Below are positions 1-10,129 of a stretch of 64,000 nt of DNA, piece by piece. The notes under the pieces were generated by a model. It searched no databases. It was not told the DNA's origin and saw only the letters and a program-made list of their open reading frames with translations. A program made the position numbers and the translations under genes. The DNA comes from Skermanella sp. TT6 (GTDB lineage: Bacteria > Pseudomonadota > Alphaproteobacteria > Azospirillales > Azospirillaceae): the NCBI RefSeq assembly GCF_016653635.2, contig NZ_CP067420.1:1309501-1373500 (forward strand), read 5' to 3'. The stretch's first letter is position 1, and every line of letters begins with the position of its first letter.

Positions 1-37
1 GCGGGAAGTTTCAAGCCCCCATGAGCAGGGCGTCCGG

Positions 38-619
38 TCAGCGCTTCGAAGCGGGAGGACGGCGGGGCAGGTCGAACAAGGAGGTGTAGGAGGAGGCGCG
101 CGCGGCGTCCCGCGGGGCGGGTTGGGCAGGCTTGGCGGAGGCGGCGGGCCGGTCCAGCTCGGTGTCCACCTCGACGTCCTCGAACCGGCTGCCCAGGCGG
201 GCGAAACGGCGTGCCAGTTCCGCTTCGCTGATCAGCCATCCGCGCGGGCAGCCGGAGCGGGAAATCAGGCCGTTGGAGTTCAGGTCGTCGGAATCGTCAT
301 CAAGGTCGAGGTCGAGGTCGTTGTCGGCCTGCATGGCCGATGCGGCGGCCGAGATCCGCTCGGCCGCGGTGCGCTCCGGAATGCCCGCGGTCCTGTCCGC
401 CGCCGCCGGGCGGTCGGCCAAGCCGCGCGGGTCGATGCGCCGGTTGGGCCGACGGGGCAGGGGCCGCGGGCTCCGCAGGTAGGTGTCGCCGTCGGGTCGC
501 TTTCCGCCGCTGTCGATGCCGCTCGAAGAACCGGGAGAATCCAGCAGGTGCCGACCCGAGAGGGCCTGTCCGAGCAGGTAGGAACCGTTGTCCTTACCGG
601 AATTCTGATCGTCCTTCAT
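38..619 (-). CDS. Hypothetical low-complexity acidic/proline-rich protein
   Basis: A 193-residue protein with no recognisable family. The first 90 residues are rich in Gly, Ser, Pro and Arg and look disordered. Residues 98-113 form an acidic tract of alternating Asp and Leu, and residues 127-150 are the only segment that looks folded (Gly-Trp-Leu-Ile, then a short amphipathic helix). There is no signal peptide or membrane segment. The ATG at 619 has GGAG about 14 bases upstream, a weak site. It stands alone, with more than 500 bases of gene-free DNA upstream. The opposite strand also has long open frames, as expected at this GC content, so the coding call rests on frame length and on the clean end near the window edge. 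Confidence 0.5.
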   Translation of the reverse strand: MKDDQNSGKDNGSYLLGQALSGRHLLDSPGSSSGIDSGGKRPDGDTYLRSPRPLPRRPNRRIDPRGLADRPAAADRTAGIPERTAAERISAAASAMQADNDLDLDLDDDSDDLNSNGLISRSGCPRGWLISEAELARRFARLGSRFEDVEVDTELDRPAASAKPAQPAPRDAARASSYTSLFDLPRRPPASKR

Positions 620-1164
620 GGTCGACGTGCTCCATACGCAGCGTGATCTTTCGAGATCTGAAATACGGCGCGGTAAGTTAACGAATGATTACCCAATTCG
701 CGGGAGTTAGGCGTCAAACCAATTTTGCCATCCCCTTGCAATACAATGAAAATCAACGGAAATTTGCAACGAATCCGGGCTTTTGAGATAGGTCATATGT
801 TCAAAGTCGTTAATGATCGTGACTTGTCTAACTTTCCTCCAGGCTTGGTTCCCGGCGTATGCGGAAAGGTTCGATAACGAAATCTTAAAGCCGGCGGACA
901 GGCGGCGAATAGACCTGGACTGCAGGGATCGTCCGGTTCCAGCCGGGTCGCGGACCGTTGGCGAGTCGGATCTTCCGCCCGGCCGTTCCGTTCGAACAGG
1001 TATCATCCGATCATGCGGGTGTGTCCGGCATGTGACAAGTGCGCCATGGAGGGCACAGTTTCCGCATGGCTCACCAGCGAACATCGCAAGACAGGCCGAT
1101 CGTCGGCCGGGGTATATACAATACTGTCTTTTCCCCTCCCTCCCATGCAGTGCTGTCCAGAGCC
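620..1164. other. Gene-free divergent intergenic region
   Basis: About 545 bases between the divergent starts of the acidic hypothetical protein and the YgjV-like protein. The part from about 650 to 840 is clearly richer in A and T than its surroundings and could hold promoters for both genes. A TATACAATACT stretch near 1117-1127 could be a -10 region for the downstream gene. I see no RNA gene, repeat or terminator here. Confidence 0.4.
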
Positions 1165-1710
1165 ATGCTCGCCGAAATTTTTGGCATCACCGGCGTCGTC
1201 GCCGGTTCGTCCTGGGGTTTCCTCAAGGACCGCCGCGCCATTCTCGCGGTCCAAGCCTTCGCCACCGTCATGTTCGGCATCCATTACGGACTGCTCGGCG
1301 CCTGGAGCGGCTCGGCCATGTGCGCCGTGACCCTGGTCCAGGCGGTGGCCTCGCTGCCAGAGCGCCGCAACCGGGCGACCACGATCCTGTTCTGGTCGAC
1401 GGTCCCGATGATCGCGCTGCTGACCGTCCTGACCTGGAACGGGCTCGCATCGGCCGGCGCCGCGTTCGGCATGGCCATGGCGACGCTCGGGCGCTGGCAG
1501 ACCGACACCTTCAAGCTGCGCGGCTTCTTCATCCTTTGCTCCATGGGGTGGGCGACGCACAACATGATGGTGGGCTCGCCGTTCGGGCTGGCATCGGACA
1601 CCATGTGCTTCGTCAGCAATCTCTGGCGCCTCCGGACCGAACTGGGGCTTCGTCGCCCGCGCAGGACGCCGCCGGCTCCCGCGCTTACGGGGCTCGCCGC
1701 TTCAACGTGA
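1165..1710 (+). CDS. YgjV-family inner-membrane protein
   Basis: A 181-residue hydrophobic protein resembling the YgjV/Imp-YgjV family of small inner-membrane proteins of unknown function. It shows about five membrane-spanning stretches of 17-20 residues, beginning directly at the N terminus (Leu-Ala-Glu-Ile-Phe-Gly) with short Arg/Lys-containing loops such as WGFLKDRR. The frame is open further upstream to an ATG at 1039, but the extra 42 residues are polar and unlike the family, so the ATG at 1165 is preferred. The C-terminal 25 residues are Arg/Pro-rich and probably cytoplasmic. It stands alone, and its function is unknown. Confidence 0.65.
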   Translation: MLAEIFGITGVVAGSSWGFLKDRRAILAVQAFATVMFGIHYGLLGAWSGSAMCAVTLVQAVASLPERRNRATTILFWSTVPMIALLTVLTWNGLASAGAAFGMAMATLGRWQTDTFKLRGFFILCSMGWATHNMMVGSPFGLASDTMCFVSNLWRLRTELGLRRPRRTPPAPALTGLAAST

Positions 1711-1824
1711 CGCAGGCTCCGGCGCCGTGCCGAAGCTTCCTGCCGGTCGGTCGATGAACATCCCGTGGTGCCGTTCCGCACTGCGGGATGTTGAGTCTCC
1801 ACGCACCCACGACAGGAGGTCCCC

Positions 1825-2019
1825 GTGCAGAACCTTTATACCGCCAAGAACCCCTTCATGAGCGTCTGGCTCTCGGCCTTCAACTCCTCGGCCGGCATGA
1901 TGCGCGGCGCCTGGAACGCCGAAATCCAGCGTCAGCAGCAGGAGTTCATCCAGAACTGGATCCGTATGTCCATGCAGTTCTGGATGCCCATGCTGACGCC
2001 GCCGCGAGACCGTAAGTAA
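1825..2019 (+). CDS. Small 64-aa protein, possibly phasin-like
   Basis: A 64-residue protein starting at GTG 1825 behind a strong AGGAGG at 1814-1819, which supports it strongly. The middle is an amphipathic helix rich in Gln and Asn (EIQRQQQEFIQNWI), followed by a Met/Trp/Phe-rich segment and a basic tail. There is no signal peptide. Its make-up recalls short granule-associated or phasin-type helices but is too short to assign. Downstream DNA carries a perfect TTTTTGCA-G-TGCAAAAA palindrome that belongs to the next promoter rather than to this gene. Confidence 0.6.
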   Translation: MQNLYTAKNPFMSVWLSAFNSSAGMMRGAWNAEIQRQQQEFIQNWIRMSMQFWMPMLTPPRDRK

Positions 2020-2163
2020 CAGGGACTTCCAGGACAGGTTGATCGGCATCTTCCGCAGGTGCTGTCAACCTGACCCGGCAATCGGCGCGAGTATGTCCCA
2101 TCCCGAATGCGCCGCGCCGCGTCCCGATCGGGCCGATACGATGGATGCAAACCACCTATAGCT

Positions 2164-2180
2164 TTTTTGCAGTGCAAAAA
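2164..2180. promoter_or_regulatory. Perfect 17-bp palindrome of TTGCACTGCAA type
   Basis: TTTTTGCA and TGCAAAAA flank a central G, giving a perfect inverted repeat. It lies about 70 bases upstream of the secreted protein at 2249, and a second copy of the core (TTGCACTGCGAA, 2226-2237) sits right in front of that gene. The two centres are about 59 bases apart. TGC-rich operators of this general look are known for PhaR-type regulators of polyhydroxybutyrate genes. The regulator is inferred, not shown. Confidence 0.55.
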
Positions 2181-2225
2181 TTCATGTTCTCCTAACCAAA
2201 ATCTATTATATATCCTCGCAGTTTG

Positions 2226-2237
2226 TTGCACTGCGAA
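2226..2237. promoter_or_regulatory. Second TTGCACTGC-type site
   Basis: TTGCACTGCGAA lies 11 bases before the ATG at 2249, overlapping the region where RNA polymerase or the ribosome would act. It pairs with the palindrome at 2164-2180. Together with a TATATATCCTC stretch between them this looks like a regulated promoter. Confidence 0.5.
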
Positions 2238-2248
2238 AGGACTTCACA

Positions 2249-2593
2249 ATGCGTCGCATCATCGCCGCTGCCGCCCTGGCCCTCCTGGTTCCCTCGGCCG
2301 CCTCGGCCGCCGACGTCGTGAGCGCCGATCAGGCCCGTACCGTCTCCCTGCGCGACGGTTCCGCCGTGGTCTATTTCACCAATTCCTCGGACAAGTTCGA
2401 AGTCGTCACCACCGTCGCCGCGGACGACCGGTCGCCGGCCCTGCGTTTCACCCACGATCTGGCCGCCGGCCAGTCGGCCGTGATCGAACTGGCCGGTGAC
2501 GAGGGTACGCCGGCCGCCCGCCTCGTGCTGACCCGCGACGGCGACAAGTTGCGCGTCGACTCGGCGACCCGGACCGCCGCGACCGGTCTCTGA
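2249..2593 (+). CDS. Small secreted protein of unknown function
   Basis: A 114-residue protein with a clear signal peptide: MRRIIAAAALALLV, then an Ala/Ser-rich region with a likely cleavage after Ala-Ser-Ala-Ala near residue 21. The mature part (about 93 residues) alternates short beta-like stretches and has no Cys, so it is probably a small periplasmic beta domain. The RBS AAAGGA is about 9 bases before the ATG. The promoter has two TTGCACTGCAA-like elements. No family was recognised. Confidence 0.65.
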   Translation: MRRIIAAAALALLVPSAASAADVVSADQARTVSLRDGSAVVYFTNSSDKFEVVTTVAADDRSPALRFTHDLAAGQSAVIELAGDEGTPAARLVLTRDGDKLRVDSATRTAATGL

Positions 2594-2604
2594 CCGCGAC
2601 CATC

Positions 2605-2645
2605 CGGGCGGGGAGCGGCATTCCGGCCGCCTCCTCCGCCCGGGA
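2605..2645 (+). terminator. Inverted repeat after the secreted-protein gene
   Basis: CCGGGCGG is matched by CCGCCCGG, with an inner GCGGC/GCCGC pair, about 12 bases after the stop codon at 2593. There is no clear T-run, so termination strength is uncertain. Confidence 0.4.
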
Positions 2646-2707
2646 TCGGAATAACGCCCCGGGCACGGCTGTTGATCCTTGCACACGAACCTGCAAGGTG
2701 ACCCCCC

Positions 2708-3031
2708 ATGGGTATCCGTACCCTGCTCGCATCAGCGTCCCTGCTTCTACTGTCCGCTCTCCCGGCCGAGGCCGACTGGGACCGGCACGGGGACCGTTGG
2801 GGCAGGCAACTGCATTCCAACCCATACCAGTCCCACAGCCTGAAACGGGCCTGCGATTTCGGCAACCGCCGCGCCTGCGTCGAGCTGGGCGAGATCATCG
2901 GGGAGCGCCGGGCGGCGCGGCGCGAACGCGTCTGGCGCCAGGACGACTTCGGCCGCCGTCATTGGCAGGCCCCGCCGCGCTATTACCGCCCGCCGCCGCC
3001 GAGCGTGTGGTGGCGGTTCGACATCAGGTGA
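2708..3031 (+). CDS. Small secreted basic protein
   Basis: A 107-residue protein with an N-terminal signal peptide (GIRTLLASASLLLLSALPAEA, cleavage near residue 22). The mature part is short, very rich in Arg, Trp, Tyr and Pro, and has two Cys in the central CDFGNRRACVELGE segment, which could form a disulfide. That segment loosely resembles a single Sel1-like helix pair (ACVELGEI), but one repeat is not enough for an assignment. A GCAAGGTG sequence lies about 14 bases before the ATG. It stands alone between two other transcription units. Confidence 0.6.
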   Translation: MGIRTLLASASLLLLSALPAEADWDRHGDRWGRQLHSNPYQSHSLKRACDFGNRRACVELGEIIGERRAARRERVWRQDDFGRRHWQAPPRYYRPPPPSVWWRFDIR

Positions 3032-3179
3032 TGCCTAGGACCTGACGGGTACCTGGCCTTTCCGCATACACCCCTTCTATCCGGAACAGGAAAGGGCCGA
3101 AAGGTCAGGTGCGACTGGGCCTGGACCGTCGTATAAGCCTCTTCGCAACCTGAGGGAGGCTGAAATTGGCGGGACGACC

Positions 3180-5021
3180 ATGGACATGAGCGGGCATTAC
3201 AACACCGCACTTGTGCTGCTGTCCTACGCAATCGCCGTTTTCGCCTCGTTCACCGCCCTCGATCTGGCCGCGCGCGTCCGTACCTCCGACGGAACGGGCG
3301 CAAGGGCCTGGATCGCCGCCGCCGCCGTCGCGATGGGCGGCGGCATCTGGGCGATGCATTTCGTCGGCATGCTGGCCTGGATGATGCCGATGCCGGTCGC
3401 CTACGACTCCGGCATCACCGTCGCGTCGCTTCTGCTCCCGATCGTCGTCACCGGCATCGGGCTGTTCGTCGTCAATGCCGACGCATCCTCCACCGCGCGG
3501 ACCCTGGCCGCCGGCACCATGATGGGAGCCGGCATCGTCTCCATGCATTATCTCGGCATGTCCGGCATGAGGATGCAGGCCCGGCTGGAATACGATCCCG
3601 TGCTGGTCGGAGTATCGGTGCTGATCGCCATCGGCGCCTCGGTCGCGGCGTTGCGGCTTGCGTTCCGCACCGGTTCCGGGCTTCAGCGGTTCGCCGCCGC
3701 AGGCGTCATGGGGCTCGCCGTCGTCGGCATGCACTATACCGGCATGGCGGCCGCGATCTTCGTGGTGGACGCGGACCTGCCGGGTCCGAGCGGGGACGGT
3801 CTGGACCAGACCGTCGTCGGCACCCTGGTGACGGTGGTCAGCTTCCTGCTCCTTTCCATGGCGCTGTCCTCGGCGATGATCGACCGGCGGCTGGCACGGC
3901 GGGAAGCCGTCATGCTGCGCGCCAGCGAATTGCGCTTCCGGGCACTGGTGCAGAACGCGTCGGATGCCATGCTGCTGACCGACGATGCCGGCACCATCGG
4001 CTTCGCCAGCGGCCCGACCGACCGGATCTTCGGCCGCTCCGAGACCGCGCTGCTGGGCCAGCCGGCCTCGGATGTCGTGAGGGGGGATTGTGGGAACGTC
4101 GCCGAACTGGTCTCCGACTCCGCGGCCAGGCCGGGCGAGAGCGTCAGCCGGACGGTGAGGACGGAGTTGCCGGAAGGCGGTTACCGCACGCTGGAGGTGA
4201 TCGCGACCAACCTGCTGCACCAGCCTGCGGTGGGCGGGATCGTCCTGACCTTCCGCGACCTGACCGAACGCCTGCGGCTGGAGGAGGAACTGGATCAGGC
4301 GTCGCGTCTCGCCACCCTGGGTACCATGGCGGCCGGCATAGCCCATGAAATGAGCCAGCCGCTCAACGCGATCTCGCTGTGGAGCGAGGACGCGCTGCTG
4401 GCGATGGAGGACGGCGAGTTCGACGAGGACCACATGAAGCAGGTGATGAGGGTGGCGGTCGAGCAGGCGCAGCGCCTGCGCGGCATCGTCGACCACATGC
4501 GCGTCTTCAGCCGCCGCGATACCGGCACGACGGAGGTCTTCGACGTGCGCGATAGCCTGCGGGTCGCGATCCAGCTGGTCGAACGGCAGTTCGCGGCGGA
4601 GGGCGTCACCGTGGCGCTCGACCTGCCCGGGGAGCCGGTCCAGGCGCGGGGGCGCCCGCTCCAGCTCGAGCAGGTCGTGCTGAACCTGCTGACGAATGCC
4701 CGCGACGCCGTCCAGGACAGGGCCGCGGTCGCGCCCGACCGGGAGGGCCGCATCGAGGTGGCGGCCCGGACCGACCCGGCGGCGGGCACGCTGGTGATCT
4801 GCGTCTCCGACACCGGCACCGGCATCAAGCCGCGCGACATGGCCCGCATCTTCGATCCCTTCTTCACGGTCAAGGAGGCCGGGCGCGGAACCGGCCTGGG
4901 CCTCGCCATCAGCTTTCGGATCGTCGAGGCGATGGCGGGCCGCATCACCGCCGCCAATATCGTGGAGGGCGATACGGTGACCGGCGCCCGCTTCGAGGTA
5001 AGACTGCCGCTTGCGGAATAA
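3180..5021 (+). CDS. MHYT-domain sensor histidine kinase (MHYT-PAS-HisKA-HATPase)
   Basis: A 613-residue membrane sensor kinase. Residues 1-225 form a seven-helix MHYT domain with three signature motifs: MHF at 59-61, MHY at 122-124 and MHY at 184-186. The MHYT family is thought to sense a diatomic gas through copper bound at these Met/His residues. A PAS domain follows at about 250-365. The phospho-acceptor is His389 in AHEMSQPLN. The ATP-binding domain shows the N box (NLLTNARDAV, near 506), DTGTGI and GRGTGLGLAIS. The receiver gene at 5093 follows after 71 bases, so they are probably one transcript and a signalling pair. Confidence 0.9.
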   Translation: MDMSGHYNTALVLLSYAIAVFASFTALDLAARVRTSDGTGARAWIAAAAVAMGGGIWAMHFVGMLAWMMPMPVAYDSGITVASLLLPIVVTGIGLFVVNADASSTARTLAAGTMMGAGIVSMHYLGMSGMRMQARLEYDPVLVGVSVLIAIGASVAALRLAFRTGSGLQRFAAAGVMGLAVVGMHYTGMAAAIFVVDADLPGPSGDGLDQTVVGTLVTVVSFLLLSMALSSAMIDRRLARREAVMLRASELRFRALVQNASDAMLLTDDAGTIGFASGPTDRIFGRSETALLGQPASDVVRGDCGNVAELVSDSAARPGESVSRTVRTELPEGGYRTLEVIATNLLHQPAVGGIVLTFRDLTERLRLEEELDQASRLATLGTMAAGIAHEMSQPLNAISLWSEDALLAMEDGEFDEDHMKQVMRVAVEQAQRLRGIVDHMRVFSRRDTGTTEVFDVRDSLRVAIQLVERQFAAEGVTVALDLPGEPVQARGRPLQLEQVVLNLLTNARDAVQDRAAVAPDREGRIEVAARTDPAAGTLVICVSDTGTGIKPRDMARIFDPFFTVKEAGRGTGLGLAISFRIVEAMAGRITAANIVEGDTVTGARFEVRLPLAE

Positions 5022-5092
5022 GCACAATTTCGGAAGTGCCAACCGGCCGGTTCAGGTGTTCAATAGGTCGTTACGGTTCAAAGCGAGGAAAC

Positions 5093-5491
5093 ATGTCGGA
5101 CCAGCGCCACATCCTTGTCGTCGATGACGAGGTGCTTGCCGCGATGGCGATGGAGCATGTGCTTCAGCGGCGGGGGTTCCGGGTCAGCCGGGCGGGTGAC
5201 GGGCAGGAGGCCTGGGACATCTGGGAGCGCGACGGGGCAGACGCGGTCGTGACCGATCTGAAGATGCCGCGCATGACCGGCGACGAACTGGCCGCCCGTC
5301 TGCGGGTCGCGGCGCCGCGCCTGCCGGTGATCGTCGCCAGCGGCTATCTGTCGGAAGCGATCGAACACCGGCTGCGGGTCGAGATCGACGGCCCGATCGA
5401 GATCTTCACCAAGCCGCTCGACCTTGCCGGCATGCTGCGCACGCTGAAAGCGATGCTGGGTCCTGAAGCGGGAAGCAGTCCCGCCGTGTGA
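5093..5491 (+). CDS. Single-domain response regulator (CheY-like)
   Basis: A 132-residue stand-alone receiver domain. The acidic pair is Asp11-Asp12, the phospho-acceptor Asp55 (VVTDLKMPRMTG), the switch residue Ser83 and the conserved Lys107 (FTKPLD), so it should be phosphorylatable. There is no output domain; signals must pass on by protein contact or phosphorelay. The ATG at 5093 is chosen over an in-frame ATG at 5036 because it directly follows GCGAGGAA and starts the beta-1 strand at the usual distance. It follows the MHYT kinase and is its likely substrate. Confidence 0.88.
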   Translation: MSDQRHILVVDDEVLAAMAMEHVLQRRGFRVSRAGDGQEAWDIWERDGADAVVTDLKMPRMTGDELAARLRVAAPRLPVIVASGYLSEAIEHRLRVEIDGPIEIFTKPLDLAGMLRTLKAMLGPEAGSSPAV

Positions 5492-5493
5492 GA

Positions 5494-5517
5494 GGGACCG
5501 CCCCTTCGGGCGGTCCC
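5494..5517. terminator. Bidirectional hairpin between convergent genes
   Basis: A perfect 10-bp stem, GGGACCGCCC and GGGCGGTCCC, around a CTTC loop. It sits between the ends of the receiver gene and of pgm on the other strand, so it can serve both. Confidence 0.7.
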
Positions 5518-5526
5518 GGCCGCCGG

Positions 5527-7224
<1,698 letters not shown>

Positions 7225-8481
7225 TCAGACGGTGACGCGGCCCAGCGGCACCGGCGACCGGGTGCCGTCGATGACCACGATCCCGCTTTCGGTGACATGG
7301 TACTTCTTGCGGTCCTCCTCCAGATCGTAGCCGATCACGGCGTCCGGGGGGATGCGGGCGTTCTTCTCGATGATCGCGCGGCGGATCCTGGCCCGGCGTC
7401 CGATGTCCACGTTGTCGAAGATCACGCTGTCCTCCACCAGGGCGCCGGAATGGACGCGCACCCAGCGGCCGAGCACCGAGCGCTTGACGATGCCGCCCGA
7501 CACGATGCAGCCGCCGGACAGCATGCTGTCGATCGCCTGGCCCCGGCGGTCGTCCTCGTCGAAGGCGAACTTGGCCGGCGGGTCCGAATAGCCCGAGGTG
7601 CGCAGCGGCCACTGGCGGTTATAGAGGTTGAGCGGCGGATCGATCGCGCGCACGTCCATGCTGGCCTCGTAATAGGCGTCCAGCGTGCCGACGTCGCGCC
7701 AGTAGGGGACCCGGTCCGGCGGGTCGCCGGCGATCCTGTTGGTCTGGAAGTCGTAGGCGAACATCTCGACCTTGCCCACCAGGTTGGGCAGGATGTCCTT
7801 GCCGAAGTCGTGGGAGCTGTTCGGGTTCTTGACGTCGTCGTAGATCATCTTCAGCAGCAGGTCGGTCGAGAAGATGTAGTTGCCCATCGACGCCAGGACC
7901 TTGGTCGGGTCCCCCGGCATGGTCGGGGCATCCTCGCGCTTCTCGACGAAGCCGATTATCCGCCCGTCCTCGTCCACCTCGATCACGCCGAATTCCTTGG
8001 CGTATTTCTTGTCGACCGGGATCACCGCGACCGTGACGCCGGCATTCTTCCGGGAATGGAACTCGATCATCTGCCTTATGTCCATCCGGTAGATGTGATC
8101 GGCGCCGAACAGGACGACGAGGTCGGGGCGGGACTGTTCGATCAGGTTGCAGTTCTGGGCCACGGCATCGGCCGTGCCGCTGTACCAGGTCTCCCCGGGG
8201 GAGCGCATCTGGGCCGGCACCGGAATGATGAACTGTTCCTGGAGCAGTCCGCCGAACTGCCAGCCGTCGCGCAGATGCTGGAGCAGGGACTGGCTGCGGA
8301 ACTGGATCAGGACATAGATCGAGAAAATTCCCGAGTTGATGAAATTGCTCAAGACGAAATCGACGATGCGGTACTTGCCGCCGAAGGGTACCGCCGGCTT
8401 CGCCCGCTCCTTCGTCAACGGAAACAGCCGCGTGCCTTTGCCGCCGGCGAGGATCAGGCCCATGATCTTGAGTTGCATCAA
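7225..8481 (-). CDS. glgC: Glucose-1-phosphate adenylyltransferase
   Basis: A 418-residue ADP-glucose pyrophosphorylase, the committing step of bacterial glycogen synthesis (ATP + glucose-1-P to ADP-glucose + PPi). The nucleotide loop GGKGTRLFPLT lies at 13-23. GGKYRIVDFVLSN and the catalytic Asp in GADHIYRMD follow, and the C-terminal part is a left-handed beta-helix (IVSGGIVKRSVLG, FDNVDIGRRARI). An AAGGAA site precedes the ATG. First gene of a glgC-pgm operon. A TTGCACTGCGG element lies about 100 bases upstream of the start. Confidence 0.95.
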   Translation of the reverse strand: MMQLKIMGLILAGGKGTRLFPLTKERAKPAVPFGGKYRIVDFVLSNFINSGIFSIYVLIQFRSQSLLQHLRDGWQFGGLLQEQFIIPVPAQMRSPGETWYSGTADAVAQNCNLIEQSRPDLVVLFGADHIYRMDIRQMIEFHSRKNAGVTVAVIPVDKKYAKEFGVIEVDEDGRIIGFVEKREDAPTMPGDPTKVLASMGNYIFSTDLLLKMIYDDVKNPNSSHDFGKDILPNLVGKVEMFAYDFQTNRIAGDPPDRVPYWRDVGTLDAYYEASMDVRAIDPPLNLYNRQWPLRTSGYSDPPAKFAFDEDDRRGQAIDSMLSGGCIVSGGIVKRSVLGRWVRVHSGALVEDSVIFDNVDIGRRARIRRAIIEKNARIPPDAVIGYDLEEDRKKYHVTESGIVVIDGTRSPVPLGRVTV

Positions 8482-8582
8482 GCTGTTCCTTCTATTGGCG
8501 TCTGTTGGGGATTGACGCTCTTGGATATGGCTTTCGCACTTCGGTATCAGAGTAACAGCCGATGCGGGAAAAGGTAGCCTTG

Positions 8583-8593
8583 TTGCACTGCGG
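8583..8593. promoter_or_regulatory. TTGCACTGC-type site upstream of glgC
   Basis: TTGCACTGCGG, the same core seen before the genes at 2249, 11752 and 24969. It is about 105 bases upstream of the glgC start in the glgC promoter region. Regulator unknown; PhaR-like control is a guess from the TGC-rich palindromic form. Confidence 0.4.
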
Positions 8594-8694
8594 TGATGCT
8601 TTTGTCCAGAGGATTAATCCCTCCTCGTTTACTATGTTTTTCAGACTGAATTAAGAACAGTTGCAGGCAGTCACTTGAACCGCCGTGAACGGCA

Positions 8695-8729
8695 AACGGC
8701 CGCGCCCCGTATCCTGGGGCGCGGCCGTT
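8695..8729 (-). terminator. Strong hairpin after the 72-aa protein gene
   Basis: A perfect 14-bp stem (AACGGCCGCGCCCC with GGGGCGCGGCCGTT) around GTATCCT, 35 bases beyond the stop of the 72-aa gene. The T-run is weak, so it may also work simply as a stable 3' end. Confidence 0.7.
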
Positions 8730-8763
8730 CGGGCCTTCTCCGCTTTGGCTTCGGGCGAGCGCC

Positions 8764-8982
8764 TCAGCCCCGCTTGCGGCGGTTGTCCCATTTGGCGGAG
8801 TCGGGATTGTCGGCGGGCAGACGGCTGAGGATCTGGTTGCAGATCGCCTCCGCGCTCCGGTCGTAGACGTTCCACTGCTGCGGGGTGAGCCTCTCCCTGA
8901 GCATCAGCATGCGGCCCACGAGGTAGTGTTCGCTGAGGCCCAGCTTGACCGGAATGGTGTGAAGTTTGGAATGATCGTTCAT
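8764..8982 (-). CDS. Small cytoplasmic protein, unknown
   Basis: A 72-residue protein with mostly helical composition (YLVGRMLMLRERLTPQQW, SAEAICNQILSRL), no signal peptide, and a basic end (WDNRRKRG). The frame closes just before a strong hairpin, as expected of a real gene. It follows the LuxR-type regulator by 65 bases on the same strand and may be cotranscribed. No family recognised. Confidence 0.6.
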   Translation of the reverse strand: MNDHSKLHTIPVKLGLSEHYLVGRMLMLRERLTPQQWNVYDRSAEAICNQILSRLPADNPDSAKWDNRRKRG

Positions 8983-9047
8983 GGGAAGCCCCGTCTGCAG
9001 CCTGTTGTCGCCGTCCTGGTTCCTGTCGTGACCCCGGTTGCCCGACC

Positions 9048-9740
9048 TCAGGCGGAAACCGCCTGGAGGTTGCGGGTCGGCGTGCTGGCGCCTTCCGCCG
9101 AGAAGCCGTTGTTCATGGCCCAGATCGCCGCCTGGGTGCGGTTGTTGACGTCGATCTTGCGCAGCAGCGTCTTCAGGTGGACCTTGACGGTCGCCTCGGT
9201 GATGCCGAGCCGGATCGCGATCATCTTGTTGCTGGCCCCGGTGACCAGGGACTGAAGGATCTCCTGCTCGCGGGGCGACAGGCCGCGGATCGAGTTCTGG
9301 GGCGAGGGCGCGTTGATGTCGAGCAGCATCGCCGCGAGATTGGTCGGGAACACCTTCTCGCCCAGCATGATGAGCTGGAGCGACTGGATCAGCGCCTCCG
9401 GCGAGACGTTCTTGATCAGGAACCCGTCGGCGCCGCCGCCCATCGCCTCGCGCAGCATGTCCACCGACATGTCGTCGGCCAGCACGACGATCCGGGCCGC
9501 GGGATGGACGTCCCGGAGCTGCCGCAGGTCGGCCGCCTCCTTGATGGGCTGCCCGGTGATCACCAGGCCCGGCTCGGCGTCCTGGCCCGAACCTTGTTGG
9601 GCGCCGGCATGGGCGATCGCCTGCTCCAGGGTGTTGAACTCCGCACCGACTTCGAAGCGGGTGCCTGCCAGCAGATGCTTCAGCCCTTCACGGAAAAGAC
9701 GGTTGGACTCAACGAGGATCGTGCGACCATTGGCGTTCAT
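9048..9740 (-). CDS. LuxR/NarL-type regulator with degenerate receiver domain
   Basis: A 230-residue two-domain regulator. The C-terminal LuxR helix-turn-helix (LSPREQEILQSLVTG through ATVKVHLKTLLRKI, about 160-205) is fully canonical. The N-terminal receiver keeps the fold and the conserved Lys (GFLIKN) but lacks the phosphorylation residues: the acidic pair is Glu-Ser (LVESN), and the acceptor position in LVITGQP has Thr/Gly instead of Asp. It therefore probably works without phosphorylation, perhaps through ligand or protein contact. Related regulators in Azospirillum control cell aggregation and exopolysaccharide, but nothing here proves the target. Upstream lie about 390 bases of A/T-rich DNA, then an sRNA candidate. 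Confidence 0.85.
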   Translation of the reverse strand: MNANGRTILVESNRLFREGLKHLLAGTRFEVGAEFNTLEQAIAHAGAQQGSGQDAEPGLVITGQPIKEAADLRQLRDVHPAARIVVLADDMSVDMLREAMGGGADGFLIKNVSPEALIQSLQLIMLGEKVFPTNLAAMLLDINAPSPQNSIRGLSPREQEILQSLVTGASNKMIAIRLGITEATVKVHLKTLLRKIDVNNRTQAAIWAMNNGFSAEGASTPTRNLQAVSA

Positions 9741-10129
9741 GACTATGGGTTCCTATAAATTGCTGTTGCGCAGCTAGACGAGGGGGGCGGTTGGTAAGTC
9801 GTCGTTGTGCTGTGATCTTCTTGAGACTAAGAATGGTCTAAAAAATGCCCAATATAAAGGGGAAATTAATAGAATTTTAGGGATATGCCGGTGTATCCGC
9901 CCGGTGCTCATCGTGCGAACGGCATAGGCGGGCAGAGAACCGCTGGTCTGACGATGGTTCGGCGACATGCCGGGCGGGGAAGGAGGGGTACCCGAAGGAG
10001 GGACGGTGCTGGCCCGGTGTTATTCGCGCGGCCGGGAAACGGGCTCATGGCCATGCGAATGGCGAAGGGCAGATCTGACGACCTGCCTTTCCCATTGATC
10101 GAATTCCGGTTTCGGATAACTTCGATATC

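Noticed and set aside
3105-5042. 645-codon frame opposite the MHYT kinase
   Set aside because: His/Arg/Gly-rich antisense shadow of a fully motif-supported kinase.
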